From positions 1,364,001 through 1,428,000 of the forward strand of contig CAWDSH010000001.1 in assembly GCA_963804865.1 (NCBI GenBank): DNA of 64,000 nucleotides. Reading direction: 5' to 3'. The notes under the pieces were generated by a model. That model ran no database searches and was not told the origin of the DNA. It saw only the letters and a program-made list of their open reading frames with translations. The stretch is from CAVVEQ01 sp963804865 (lineage in GTDB: Bacteria; Chloroflexota; Anaerolineae; Anaerolineales; Anaerolineaceae). This document shows, piece after piece, positions 8,614 through 17,754 of the stretch (positions are counted from its first letter, which is position 1; every line of letters begins with the position of its first letter). The position numbers and the translations under genes are program-made.

Positions 8614-8814
8614 TTAAATGATTTGATAATGCAGCTCGATCGCACCTTCCGGGCAGGCATCCTCGCAAATGCCGCAGTAGGAGCAATCCTCCGCATGGAT
8701 AAATACCGGTTCATTTTCAATCAGCTTGACGGCACTGGTGGGGCACTCGTTTTCACAAGCGCCGCAGCCTGTGCATTTTTCTTTGTGAATTTCAGGAAGC
8801 ACCATTTCTTGCAT
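8614..8814 (-). CDS. 2[4Fe-4S] ferredoxin
   Basis: 66 residues with two cluster motifs, CTGCGACENECP and CSYCGICEDACP, so this is a bacterial-type 2[4Fe-4S] ferredoxin of the cytosol. The start chosen is ATG at 8814 (MQEMVLPEIHKEK): GGAGG lies nine bases upstream, whereas a longer frame from 8850 would begin inside the untranslated leader. It is the first gene of the ferredoxin-DUF438-cupin unit. A perfect Crp-type palindrome sits 54 bp upstream. It probably supplies electrons in the same redox or stress response as the hemerythrin protein; its partner is not identified. Confidence 0.9.
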   Translation of the reverse strand: MQEMVLPEIHKEKCTGCGACENECPTSAVKLIENEPVFIHAEDCSYCGICEDACPEGAIELHYQII

Positions 8815-8840
8815 GATAAAAATCCTCCAACATTGATAAG

Positions 8841-8883
8841 AGGATAGCATTAATTGGAGGATTTATCTGTGACAAATATCACA
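8841..8883 (-). promoter_or_regulatory. Crp-type operator (class II position) and promoter of the ferredoxin operon
   Basis: TGTGACAAATATCACA at 8868-8883 is a perfect TGTGA-N6-TCACA palindrome, the classic CRP consensus. On the minus strand a minus-10-like TATCCT lies at 8846-8841, which predicts a start near 8834. The palindrome centre is then about 41.5 bases upstream, exactly the position of class II activation by Crp/Fnr proteins. A Crp-family gene begins 65 bp away (8948-9595), with recognition-helix residues that match this half-site. Confidence 0.75.
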
Positions 8884-8947
8884 TTATTAGTCCAGTTTAT
8901 TATTAAACATAATAATCACCCCTTTATTGAATTTCATTTTCGGAATA

Positions 8948-9595
8948 TCACTCGGATTCTTGTTGAAGAGCAGCGTCGTCCAAAATCCGGATGTGCTGCC
9001 TTTCGGTTCTAATTAATCCCGCGCGGATCAATTCCTTCATTGCCCGGCTGACGCCTTCGCGGGTGCTGCCAATTTGCATGGCGATCTGTTCCTGGGTCCA
9101 GTTCACCTGCGTGGGTAATTGTTTTTGAATCAAGAGAAATCGCGCCAGGCGGCTGCGCACACTGCGCAGGCTGACATCGTGGACCAAGTTTGCGAGGTGT
9201 TCCAGTTTCTCGGATAGATCAACCATCACCATCCTGCCCAATGCCGGGAAGCTGCTGGTCATTTCCCGAAAATCGGCTGGTGTAATATTTAACACCCTGG
9301 TTTCTTCTTCTGCTGAAACACTCGCCGGCGCTGCACCATTCTGTAGAAATGCTGTGGGTAAATTGAAAACGTCACCCGCATCCAGGTAGGTCAGGGTTTG
9401 TTCCCGCCCCTCCGGATTGGTCCGGTAGATCCTTACCCTGCCTGAAAGTATGAAAGATACCGGCACATCCGGATCCCCTTCACAGAGGATACTCTCCCCT
9501 GCCGAATGCGTGCTCAGTATTGACTTCCGCTTAATGGCAGATAACACATCCTCAGGGATGGTTGAAAATAACTTCACCCTTCTTAAATCGTCCAC
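8948..9595 (-). CDS. Crp/Fnr family transcriptional regulator
   Basis: 215 residues. The N-terminal cyclic-nucleotide-binding-like beta-barrel spans about 10-120 and the winged HTH about 150-205 (TQEQIAMQIGSTREGVSRAM). No Cys cluster exists at the N-terminus, so it is not an iron-sulfur FNR. The recognition helix reads R-E-G-V-S-R, the same spacing as R180, E181 and R185 of E. coli CRP, which contact TGTGA. The effector is unknown: the barrel lacks an obvious full cAMP-binding phosphate cassette. A perfect TGTGA palindrome lies just downstream, before the ferredoxin operon, which it most likely controls. Confidence 0.9.
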   Translation of the reverse strand: MDDLRRVKLFSTIPEDVLSAIKRKSILSTHSAGESILCEGDPDVPVSFILSGRVRIYRTNPEGREQTLTYLDAGDVFNLPTAFLQNGAAPASVSAEEETRVLNITPADFREMTSSFPALGRMVMVDLSEKLEHLANLVHDVSLRSVRSRLARFLLIQKQLPTQVNWTQEQIAMQIGSTREGVSRAMKELIRAGLIRTERQHIRILDDAALQQESE

Positions 9596-9687
9596 TGGTT
9601 AAGAATATACCAGAATGCCAAAAATCTATGCAGATTCGCGCAATACTATTCCCCGGTAACGGACTTATGTCGCTAATTTCTTTTGGA

Positions 9688-12165
9688 TCAACGCACCGGA
9701 TGTAGCTTATTATTAACAGCCTTACCGATCTCTACTATGACCAGGAGCAGGAGTGCGATCCCGGCGACGAGCAACCATTCCTGTATGCTCAATGGTACAA
9801 TACCCAGCAGTTGGCGAAGCTCAGGCACGAGGAATGGCAGGACCGCCATAAATAAACCGGCCAAAACCGCCCAGATGAGTGGTTTATTGGCGCTTAATGG
9901 ACTCATGCGATATAAAGGAAGTCTCATGGAGCGGTAGGCAAAAATGTAAACCATCGAATTGACCGCGAAACTGGCAAATACGATGCTGCGTCCCTCCACG
10001 GGATCCATATGTACCTGGAAGAAATGACCGAAAAGGGAAAGTGCAGCGATGGCACTTGAAACACTGATCACCGCAATGAGTGAAAATGCCAGGGGTGGAA
10101 GGATTGAATCCTTCACCGATTTGGGTTTTTCATCCATGATACCGGCTTCAGAAGGCTCAAAACCCAGAACGATATCGGATGGTCCATCGCAGATCAGGTG
10201 GATCCATAGAATTTGTGCCACTACGAGCGGAGCCGGCCAGCCAAGGATCATGGCAATAAATATGGTGAGTACTTCAGCGAATGAGTTGGAAAGCGTGTAA
10301 GCGACCACTTTACGAATATTCTCGAAAATGATCCGGCCTTCCTCCACCGCGGCGACGATGGTCTTGAAGTTGTCGTCCATCAGGATAAGGTCGGCAGTTT
10401 CCTTGGCCACATCGGTGGCAGAGCCAACCACAACACCGATGTTTGCTTTTTTAAGTGCTGGAGCATCATTTACCCCATCCCCAACCATGGCAGTAATTTC
10501 ACCTTTCGCCTGCAGTGCTCTCACAATGCGCAATTTATCCTGGGGACGAATGCGGGCAAAAACGCCAATATTTTCAACTTTTTCTTGAAGGGTATCGTCA
10601 GACATCGCTTCGAGCTCACTACCTTCGAGAACAGTATCATTCCTGCCCATCAGCCCGATGTTGCGCGCGATGCTTTCAGCCGTCACCCGGTAATCCCCGG
10701 TGATCATCTTGACATTGATACCGGCATGATGAGCGAGCTTGAGGGATTCGACCACGCCTGCCCGGATGGGATCTTCCAACCCGATCAATCCCAGAAAGGA
10801 GTATCCCTTGCGATCTTCCAATTTACCGCCAGTGCGGTAGGCAAGCCCGATCAGGCGCAATCCATCACCAGCCCAGGTGTCAATTTGCTTGAGCACGCTC
10901 TCTTTTTCGCTCTTGGATAATGTACACATCCCGAGGACGATCTCGGGAGCACCCTTCATGTAAAAGTGGTGGTCTCCCTGGAAACGGGTCTCTGTGACCA
11001 TAAACTTGGTTTCGCTGGTGAAGAGCTCTTCTGTAAATCTTTCCGAACCATCCACCCAATCCTGCGGATGAACTCCATCCTGCTTGCCCGCATAATCCCA
11101 TAAAGCCAGGTCGACCGGTCCTTCGAGGTCGTTGCATAGGACCATCGTTTCCAGCGCATGGGATTTATCCAGGAATTCAGTCCGGGTGACCCTCATCTTT
11201 CCTTCGGTCAGGGTGCCGGTCTTATCGGTGCAGATCACGGTCACGGAGCCAAGGGTCTCCACTGCCTGCATCTTTTTGACCAGCCCGTTCCGCTTCAGGA
11301 TCTTGCGCATACCCAGGACAAGGATCACCGTGACCGCGATCAGCAGACCTTCCGGTACAGCAGCGATCGCCAGCACGATCGAGGTGCGCAGCATTTCCAG
11401 GAAGTCATTCCCCAGGATCAATCCAACCGCCAGGATCCCCAGGGTGAATACCACCACGATCCAGGTTAAAGTCTTGCTGAAAGCCTCCAGCCGGATCTGA
11501 AGCGGTGTTTTTTCTTCAACGCTTTCGCTCAGGCTGCGGGCGATCTTCCCAAGCTCGGTTTGTATACCGGTATGGGTGACCTCCATAAATGCCCGCCCGC
11601 CGATCACTGTAGTCCCCATGTAGAGCGTGTTTTGGCCGGATTCTACAGATTTCTGAACAGGTTCGCTTTCACCGGTCAGTATGGCTTCATCCAAATTTAA
11701 TTTTATACTTTCGAGTACCTGTCCATCAGCAGGAACGTGTTCACCGGCATTTATTACCGCGATATCGCCCGGAACAAGATATTTGGCTTCAATGTCCTCC
11801 CTGGCGCCATTGCGGATGACCGTTGTGATGGGTTTGATCAGGTTTTTTAGTGCCTGGTAAGTTTGCTGTGCACGGTATTCCTGGATGTACCCCAGGATGG
11901 CATCGATCACAACCACCGCCATGATAATGCCGAAATCCCCGTATTCACCCACAATCAAAGAGACGACAGCAGCCGTCAAAATGATATAAACCAGGGGACT
12001 CTTTAGTTGACCCATGAAGATATCCAGCTTCGATGGACCTTTTTCCGCCGGCAGGGCATTTTCCCCATGAACCTTCAATAATTCCTGGGCTTGCTTGGTC
12101 GAAAGACCAAGTAACCGGTTTTTAACATCATTCGAGCTCTTATCCATATTTTTGTTGTTTATCAT
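9688..12165 (-). CDS. P-type cation-transporting ATPase (P2 class)
   Basis: 825 residues, full length. Motifs in order: TGES (actuator) at 164-167, PEGL in membrane helix M4 at 271-274, phosphorylation site DKTGTLT at 314-320, then TGD and MVGDGVNDAP in the P domain. About eight to ten membrane helices flank them. PEGL is the P2 (Ca2+/Na+/K+-type) signature rather than the CPC or CPx of heavy-metal pumps; family resemblance is to SERCA/PMCA-like bacterial pumps. The ion, perhaps Ca2+ or Mn2+, cannot be fixed from sequence. The gene is 34 bp downstream of a GbsR/MarR-like regulator and probably shares its promoter, so expression may respond to whatever that regulator senses. Confidence 0.92.
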   Translation of the reverse strand: MINNKNMDKSSNDVKNRLLGLSTKQAQELLKVHGENALPAEKGPSKLDIFMGQLKSPLVYIILTAAVVSLIVGEYGDFGIIMAVVVIDAILGYIQEYRAQQTYQALKNLIKPITTVIRNGAREDIEAKYLVPGDIAVINAGEHVPADGQVLESIKLNLDEAILTGESEPVQKSVESGQNTLYMGTTVIGGRAFMEVTHTGIQTELGKIARSLSESVEEKTPLQIRLEAFSKTLTWIVVVFTLGILAVGLILGNDFLEMLRTSIVLAIAAVPEGLLIAVTVILVLGMRKILKRNGLVKKMQAVETLGSVTVICTDKTGTLTEGKMRVTRTEFLDKSHALETMVLCNDLEGPVDLALWDYAGKQDGVHPQDWVDGSERFTEELFTSETKFMVTETRFQGDHHFYMKGAPEIVLGMCTLSKSEKESVLKQIDTWAGDGLRLIGLAYRTGGKLEDRKGYSFLGLIGLEDPIRAGVVESLKLAHHAGINVKMITGDYRVTAESIARNIGLMGRNDTVLEGSELEAMSDDTLQEKVENIGVFARIRPQDKLRIVRALQAKGEITAMVGDGVNDAPALKKANIGVVVGSATDVAKETADLILMDDNFKTIVAAVEEGRIIFENIRKVVAYTLSNSFAEVLTIFIAMILGWPAPLVVAQILWIHLICDGPSDIVLGFEPSEAGIMDEKPKSVKDSILPPLAFSLIAVISVSSAIAALSLFGHFFQVHMDPVEGRSIVFASFAVNSMVYIFAYRSMRLPLYRMSPLSANKPLIWAVLAGLFMAVLPFLVPELRQLLGIVPLSIQEWLLVAGIALLLLVIVEIGKAVNNKLHPVR

Positions 12166-12199
12166 TTTTTCTCTTTAATAAGCCGAAATTGATTAAGGT

Positions 12200-12682
12200 C
12201 TATTTGGAGATTGTTTTTATTTTTCGTTCTTTTTGAAGATTTCCCAATATTGCCGGGAAATGATCTTCCAGGAAGGAAAATACATCATGAGCTTCCAATA
12301 ATCTCTCTTTAAGATCATCAGGTTTATCGGAGATCAATTCCAATCCCCGTTCGGTGACCTTATGCAAGTCAGACATCAATGTGAGCCATTGTTTCATATA
12401 TAAGAACCAGCCGCCTGATTTGAAGCGGTAATAATCACGCCTGGGAATGGGAGAAGCCACTTTCTCGATCAGTCCAATCCCTGTTAAATACCTTGTTGAT
12501 GTGCTGATCGCGCTTTTGGAAGCCTGCAGGACCTCACAAAGGTCATTGATGGATTGCGCCGGCGGATCAGAGATCAAAAGCACCCCCAGCACCCTGCCCC
12601 CCATTCGCGGCACTCCCATCTGTTCGAAGAATAATCCCACATCCTCGATGAAATGTTTTTCTTCCAGTATTTTTGTGGTCAT
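12200..12682 (-). CDS. GbsR/MarR-like winged-helix transcriptional regulator
   Basis: 160 residues with a winged HTH at about 30-95 (SINDLCEVLQASKSAISTSTRYL followed by the wing around RRDYYRF) and a helical C-terminal part likely used for dimerisation. The sequence type is that of GbsR-like members of the MarR superfamily, including the opening FIEDVGLFFEQMGVPRMGGRVLG split over the first two helices. ATG 12682 has GGAAGG eight bases upstream. It precedes a P-type ATPase by 34 bp in one transcription unit. Its promoter carries a palindrome overlapping the minus-35, which fits autorepression. The ligand is unknown. Confidence 0.85.
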   Translation of the reverse strand: MTTKILEEKHFIEDVGLFFEQMGVPRMGGRVLGVLLISDPPAQSINDLCEVLQASKSAISTSTRYLTGIGLIEKVASPIPRRDYYRFKSGGWFLYMKQWLTLMSDLHKVTERGLELISDKPDDLKERLLEAHDVFSFLEDHFPAILGNLQKERKIKTISK

Positions 12683-12705
12683 GAGAGATTCCTTCCCAAA
12701 AAATT

Positions 12706-12742
12706 ATCTTACTGCGTTCTGAACGTTCTGTCAATACAGAAC
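12706..12742 (-). promoter_or_regulatory. Promoter with overlapping palindromic operator
   Basis: On the minus strand: minus-35 TTGACA (12734-12729), 17-base spacer, minus-10 TAAGAT (12711-12706). GTTCTGT-N4-ACAGAAC (12725-12742) is a perfect 7-bp inverted repeat that covers the minus-35. A further GTTCTG half-site at 12716-12721 creates the nested palindrome GAACGTTC (12721-12728). Binding here would block RNA polymerase; the adjacent GbsR-like protein is the obvious candidate. Confidence 0.7.
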
Positions 12743-12890
12743 ATTCAATCCGAATAAACCCTCAAATCGATTTATTAATCTGCACTATAATCTTCAGATG
12801 TCCAATGTATATGTTGGTTTTTTTCCGAGCAGCTATGTATAATTCAATATATACGACAATTCTTGTCCAATTCACACAAACAAAGCAAGC

Positions 12891-14156
12891 ATGACCACCC
12901 CACCACTCAACCAGCCGGATGGCGACCGTTTATCCCTGCTCTACCATTTATCCCAGCAGTTCAATTCAAGCCTGGATCTGGATGAAGTGTTGAACCGGGT
13001 CATGGATGAAGTCATCAGCGCCGTGAGGGCTGAACGCGGCTTTGTCATGTTGAAGGATCAATTTGGTAAGCAGAACTTTCGAGTGGCTCGCGGTATGGAT
13101 CAAAAGACCATTGAAGATCCCGAATTCCAGGTCTCCCGCAGCGTGATCGAAAAAGTTGCCGAAGATGGCGAGCCCATCCTCACCAGTGACGCCCAGAGCG
13201 ATCTGCGCTTTAATATGCGCCAATCGGTGATGGCCATGGGATTGCGGTCCATCCTTTGTGCCCCACTAAAGATCAAGGATCAGCTTACCGGTGTGATCTA
13301 CGTGGATAACCGCCTGCGCGCCGGTATATTCACCGCTGCGGATATGGAGCTTCTCTCCTATATTGCGTCTTCTGCCGCGATTGCCATCGAGAACGCGCGG
13401 CTATACCAGGTGGCAATTGAAAAAGGCAAGCTGGAGCAGGAGCTGCAATCCGCCCGCCAGGTGCAGGCTGCGCTGCTTCCCAAGGAAATCCCGATCATCT
13501 CCGGATGGGAGTTCGACGCCTTCTGGCAGCCCGCTCGCGAGGTGGGTGGTGATTATTACGACTTCATCCCCCTGCCTGGAGATCGCCTTGGATTGGTCAT
13601 CGCCGATGTGACTGATAAGGGAATGCCCGCAGCGCTCTTCATGGCATCCACCAAGAATATCATTCGCGCATCTGCAGGCACCCGTGATGATATCGCCGAA
13701 GAAGTATCCCAAGCGAATCGTTTAATTGAAGCAGAATCAGATGAACGCATGTTTGTTTCGCTGGTTTGTGCCCGCCTGGATCTAAAATCCGGGATATTCA
13801 ACTATGTCAATGCCGGTCATAACCCACCGTTATATTACAATAAAAAGAAAAACATCCTGACTCCGCTGGAAAGGACAGGCATGTGGTTGGGAGTGGATCC
13901 GAATAACGAATTCATCCAGCAGTCGATCACCTTGGATAAAGGCGACTTTGTGCTTTTCTATACAGATGGAGTACCGGATGCCATCAATATGGAAGAAATG
14001 GAATTTGGAATGCCCCGGCTGGAAAAGATCCTGTTAAAGAACGCCTCTCTTCCACCTGAAGTTATTCGGCAGGTGATACTCAAGGGGATTGCAGATTTTG
14101 TTTCACCCGCGGAACCATTCGATGATATCACCCTGATGATCATCAAACGGATTTGA
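12891..14156 (+). CDS. GAF domain + SpoIIE-type PP2C phosphatase (RsbU-like)
   Basis: 421 residues. A GAF sensory domain covers about 25-170 (LDEVLNRVMDEVISAVRAERG through AIAIENARLYQ), a short coiled-coil linker about 175-200, and a SpoIIE-type PP2C domain about 205-420. Metal-binding PP2C acids are visible in REVGGDYYDF, VIADVTDKGMPAALFM, NAGHNPPL, FYTDGVPDA and FDDITLM. RsbU-like phosphatases dephosphorylate anti-sigma antagonists or other Ser-phosphorylated proteins. Here the next gene, one base downstream, is a Ser/Thr kinase giant, so the pair could set opposing kinase and phosphatase activities. No antagonist or anti-sigma gene is in the window. Confidence 0.92.
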   Translation: MTTPPLNQPDGDRLSLLYHLSQQFNSSLDLDEVLNRVMDEVISAVRAERGFVMLKDQFGKQNFRVARGMDQKTIEDPEFQVSRSVIEKVAEDGEPILTSDAQSDLRFNMRQSVMAMGLRSILCAPLKIKDQLTGVIYVDNRLRAGIFTAADMELLSYIASSAAIAIENARLYQVAIEKGKLEQELQSARQVQAALLPKEIPIISGWEFDAFWQPAREVGGDYYDFIPLPGDRLGLVIADVTDKGMPAALFMASTKNIIRASAGTRDDIAEEVSQANRLIEAESDERMFVSLVCARLDLKSGIFNYVNAGHNPPLYYNKKKNILTPLERTGMWLGVDPNNEFIQQSITLDKGDFVLFYTDGVPDAINMEEMEFGMPRLEKILLKNASLPPEVIRQVILKGIADFVSPAEPFDDITLMIIKRI

Positions 14157-14157
14157 A

Positions 14158-17100
14158 ATGATCGGAACAATTTTCAATAATCGTTACGAAATGCAAAAGG
14201 AATTGGGTAAAGGTGCCATGGGCACCATTTACCGCGCCCATGATACCGTCCTGGACCGGGATGTGGCTCTGAAGCTTCTCAGCAGCACCCAGCTGACAGC
14301 CGAAAGCAGGGTCAAGCTTCTCACCGAAGCCAAAGCTGCCGCGAAATTGAACCACCCCAATATCGTTTCAATTTTTGACGCAGGAGAAATCGACCATTCG
14401 CCATATATTGTGATGGAACTGGTGGAAGGGGCTTCCCTTTACGAGGAAAAACCGAAATCACTGGCCGAGATACTCAATATTTCCCGGCAGATCTGCGCCG
14501 CTCTTGAACACGCACATCACAATGGGATCGTGCACCGGGATCTAAAACCCGAAAATGTGATCCGTGCGAAAGATGGAATTGTCAAATTATCTGATTTCGG
14601 TATGGCACATTCATTCTCAACCCGCTTATCCTCGGAGGGCGCCATCATCGGGACCGTGTTCTATATCGCTCCCGAATCTGTCCAGGGAAGAGCCATTGAC
14701 GGGCGCACCGATCTTTACGCTCTTGGGGTGATGCTATATGAATGGTTGACCGGCATCCTGCCCTTCAGCGCCGACGATCCGGTGGCTGTCATTTCCCAGC
14801 ATCTCTACGCGCCCATCGTCCCACCACATACCTACAATCAGGAAATCCCGCCAAGCCTGGAAAGCTTGATCTTGAAATTACTCTCCAAGCTGCCGGAAGA
14901 CCGGCCATCTTCTGCCGAGGAAGTGAACTCCACCCTGGCTGCGATTGAAACCGTCCAGGAAAAGGGATTCCCCTCCTCGCAAGTGTTCTTTCTGGATAGA
15001 CTTGCACGAGGCAGGCTTGTCGGCCGCGAAATGGAAATGCAGGAGATGCGTGCGCTCTGGCAGAAAACCATTTCAGGTGAAGGGCATGTCCTGCTGGTGA
15101 GTGGTGAGCCGGGGATCGGTAAAACCCGCCTGGTGCGTGAATTGATGGCAAACGTCGCAGTATCGGGCGGGCGGGCATTGATGGGTGAATGTTTCGCTGA
15201 AGGCGGCATGCCTTATGCCCCATTTGCTCCCATGATCCGCGAATCTGTTCCCGGAACTGGCAATGCCAAGCTGCGTCTGCATGAATACGTGATCGCTGAC
15301 CTGATAAAGATCACTCCCGGTCTGGAAAGCGCCTTCCCGGCCGTGATCCCAAATCTTGCCCTGGATCCCATGACCGAGCAGCAGCACATCTTGGAGAGCC
15401 TGGTGGCTTGGTGCCAGGCATTGACCGAGAATTACCCCATCCTGCTATTCTTTGATGACGCCCATTGGGCAGATAGCGCCACTCTCCAGGTCCTCAAACA
15501 CCTGGCACTCCGTACGCGCAATATGAGGGTGTTGATCGTCCTCTCCTATCGCGAGATCGAATTGAGTGAATCCAATACCCTTCAGAGCGTGCTGCATGAT
15601 TTCACCCGCGACCGCCTCGCCACCCGTATCAAGCTGGTCCGCTTCGATTACGAAGAAACCAAAGAGCTGTTATCAACTCTGCTCACCCCGGCTGGAAAGA
15701 TCGATCCTTCGCTTGCAAAAGCCATATTCAGGGAAACCGAAGGGAATCCATTCTACGTGGAAGAAGTATGCAAGACGCTCCTCGAGGAGGGTAAGCTCTG
15801 CCTCGAAAATGGAGCATGGGTCTCACCCGTAATCGAACATATCGATATTCCACAAAGTGTGCGTTTGACAATACAATCCCGGCTTTCACGTCTGCCGGAA
15901 GAGGTTCAAAATATTCTCAAACTGGCAGCCATCTTTGGCCGCGAATTCGAATTCAACCTGCTGATGAAAGCAGGTGATATCCCGGAAGATGAATTGATCG
16001 ATCATCTCGAAAAGGCGGAGCAGGCGCAAATCATCCGTGAGATCAAGAAAGAACATACCAGCTCATTGTCGTTCGCCTTTGAGCATGCCCTGATACCGGG
16101 ATCTCTGCGGGAAAGCCTCAGCGGATTGCGCCGCCAAAGGATGCATCGACAGGTTGCAGCAGCCATTCAACAGCTTCACCCGGAAGATCATGAAACCCTT
16201 GCGTTCCATTATGAGGAATCCGGGGATGCCGATCAAGCTCTTGTGAATTACCGTTTGGCAGCCAGGCGCGCTTTGCGTATCTTCGCCAACCAGGAAGCGG
16301 AAAAATATTATCGCAATGCCCTGGAATTATGCAAATCCGACGAAGGTCGGGCAGAGATCCTTGCCGGGCTTGGGGAAGCCGCATTTCGCAACGGTAAGCA
16401 AAAGGATGCCGAAAAAGCTTTCGAAGAAGCTGTCATTCTTTTCAGAAAATTAAAAAATTTTGACGCCATGGCTCGGCTCTTCTCCCTGGCTGCCAGGGCT
16501 GCCTGGTATATGGACAACGCCAAATCCGGCCTGGAGCTCTGCCAACGGGGCATGGCGGAGATGCCTGAAGGAATCGAAAATGAAGGCATGGCCATGCTCC
16601 TGCATGAAACTGCCCGAGCATATCGTTTCAATAATGATTATGAAAGAGCTTTCGAATTAAGTCACCAGGCATTGGCGATGGCGGAAAAGTTGAAACTCGC
16701 TGAAGTTCAGGCAGATACTTACGCAACCATCGGGATCATCGAAACCCTGCCCTATGAAGAGCGTCGCGAAGCTCTTCAAAAAGCAGTTGAAATCGCGGAA
16801 AAACACGACCTGCTGCTGATTCTGGCACGGGCAAGACTTAATCTGGCGAGCAATTACATCCAGGGGGGGGATTTTCTCAAGGCAAATGATAGCCTGAAAA
16901 AATCTTATGAGGCTTCAGCAAAATTTGGCATCCCATATGTGGAATTCTTCAGCTTGATTTCGCTGGTGGATAGCTATATTGACCTTGGATTATTCGATGA
17001 AGCCGAGAAGCTGCTGCCCCGATTACATGAACTCCAAACAATCAATCCGAATCCATTGCGATCGGAATTGACAATTTCCGGCGAGGAAGGGATGATCCAT

Positions 17101-17715
17101 TATTTCCGCGGAAGAAATAAAGAAGCCATTGAAGTTCTCGATAATGCCATCTCCAGGATCCCCCCAGGAACCGAAGAGGACCTCCTCTGGCGCTTAACTT
17201 ATTTAAAAATGGAAATCTTCCAGGGGATTGGTGAATTGGAAAAGGTTCTTACCCTGGGACATGAATTATTAGAAAAGAATCAGGAGCAAAAACCAGAAAT
17301 TCTTGGTGATTTCTATCAGTTGCTTTTTACAGTAACCGCTCGGAGTGGAAAAGTGAAAGAGGCTCGTGAATATTTTAATAGCGCACTCCGATATATGGAA
17401 GCAGATAGTGATAGTTACATAACAAAACTCTACAAGCAATATATGTTGGCAAAGATGGCGGCTGCAGAAGGAAAATTTGATCTCGCGATTCAAAATTTCG
17501 AACAACTCATCCTCCAGGCAGAATCCGTTGGCTCACCATGGCGATTGGCACGCCTTCTTGAAGATCTTGCCGAAGCGCTTCATAGACGCAAATCCCCTAA
17601 AGATAAAGAATTGGAACGACAATATCTGGGCAGGGCACTAGGTATCTATCAAAAACACAAAATGGAATTCCTCCTAAAAAGAGTTTCCGAAAAGATCGCA
17701 ACCTTGGATAATTAA
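14158..17715 (+). CDS. Ser/Thr protein kinase fused to AAA-type ATPase and TPR array
   Basis: 1185 residues. The N-terminal Hanks kinase (1-270) has GKGAMG (18-23), the VALK Lys at about 39, HRDLKPEN (126-133) and DFG (146-148), so it looks active. A STAND-like ATPase module follows (about 290-650), with Walker A GEPGIGKT near 318-325 and Walker B LLFFDDAHWAD near 425-435. From about 690 to the end come helical tetratricopeptide-like repeats. This layout resembles the AfsK/PknK-type and 'adenylate cyclase-like' signalling ATPases. The gene starts one base after the GAF-PP2C phosphatase stop, so the two are translationally coupled. No membrane helix is seen: the protein should be cytosolic. 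Its targets are unknown. Confidence 0.93.
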   Translation: MIGTIFNNRYEMQKELGKGAMGTIYRAHDTVLDRDVALKLLSSTQLTAESRVKLLTEAKAAAKLNHPNIVSIFDAGEIDHSPYIVMELVEGASLYEEKPKSLAEILNISRQICAALEHAHHNGIVHRDLKPENVIRAKDGIVKLSDFGMAHSFSTRLSSEGAIIGTVFYIAPESVQGRAIDGRTDLYALGVMLYEWLTGILPFSADDPVAVISQHLYAPIVPPHTYNQEIPPSLESLILKLLSKLPEDRPSSAEEVNSTLAAIETVQEKGFPSSQVFFLDRLARGRLVGREMEMQEMRALWQKTISGEGHVLLVSGEPGIGKTRLVRELMANVAVSGGRALMGECFAEGGMPYAPFAPMIRESVPGTGNAKLRLHEYVIADLIKITPGLESAFPAVIPNLALDPMTEQQHILESLVAWCQALTENYPILLFFDDAHWADSATLQVLKHLALRTRNMRVLIVLSYREIELSESNTLQSVLHDFTRDRLATRIKLVRFDYEETKELLSTLLTPAGKIDPSLAKAIFRETEGNPFYVEEVCKTLLEEGKLCLENGAWVSPVIEHIDIPQSVRLTIQSRLSRLPEEVQNILKLAAIFGREFEFNLLMKAGDIPEDELIDHLEKAEQAQIIREIKKEHTSSLSFAFEHALIPGSLRESLSGLRRQRMHRQVAAAIQQLHPEDHETLAFHYEESGDADQALVNYRLAARRALRIFANQEAEKYYRNALELCKSDEGRAEILAGLGEAAFRNGKQKDAEKAFEEAVILFRKLKNFDAMARLFSLAARAAWYMDNAKSGLELCQRGMAEMPEGIENEGMAMLLHETARAYRFNNDYERAFELSHQALAMAEKLKLAEVQADTYATIGIIETLPYEERREALQKAVEIAEKHDLLLILARARLNLASNYIQGGDFLKANDSLKKSYEASAKFGIPYVEFFSLISLVDSYIDLGLFDEAEKLLPRLHELQTINPNPLRSELTISGEEGMIHYFRGRNKEAIEVLDNAISRIPPGTEEDLLWRLTYLKMEIFQGIGELEKVLTLGHELLEKNQEQKPEILGDFYQLLFTVTARSGKVKEAREYFNSALRYMEADSDSYITKLYKQYMLAKMAAAEGKFDLAIQNFEQLILQAESVGSPWRLARLLEDLAEALHRRKSPKDKELERQYLGRALGIYQKHKMEFLLKRVSEKIATLDN

Positions 17716-17754
17716 AATCGTAATAAAAAGCAGGGAATAACTCAGGAGAATAAT

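Noticed and set aside
8948..9595. FNR-type oxygen sensor
   Set aside because: No N-terminal Cys cluster; the recognition helix and operator are of the CRP rather than FNR (TTGAT) type.
9688..12165. Heavy-metal (CPx) ATPase
   Set aside because: PEGL replaces CPC/CPH in M4 and no metal-binding N-terminal domain is present.
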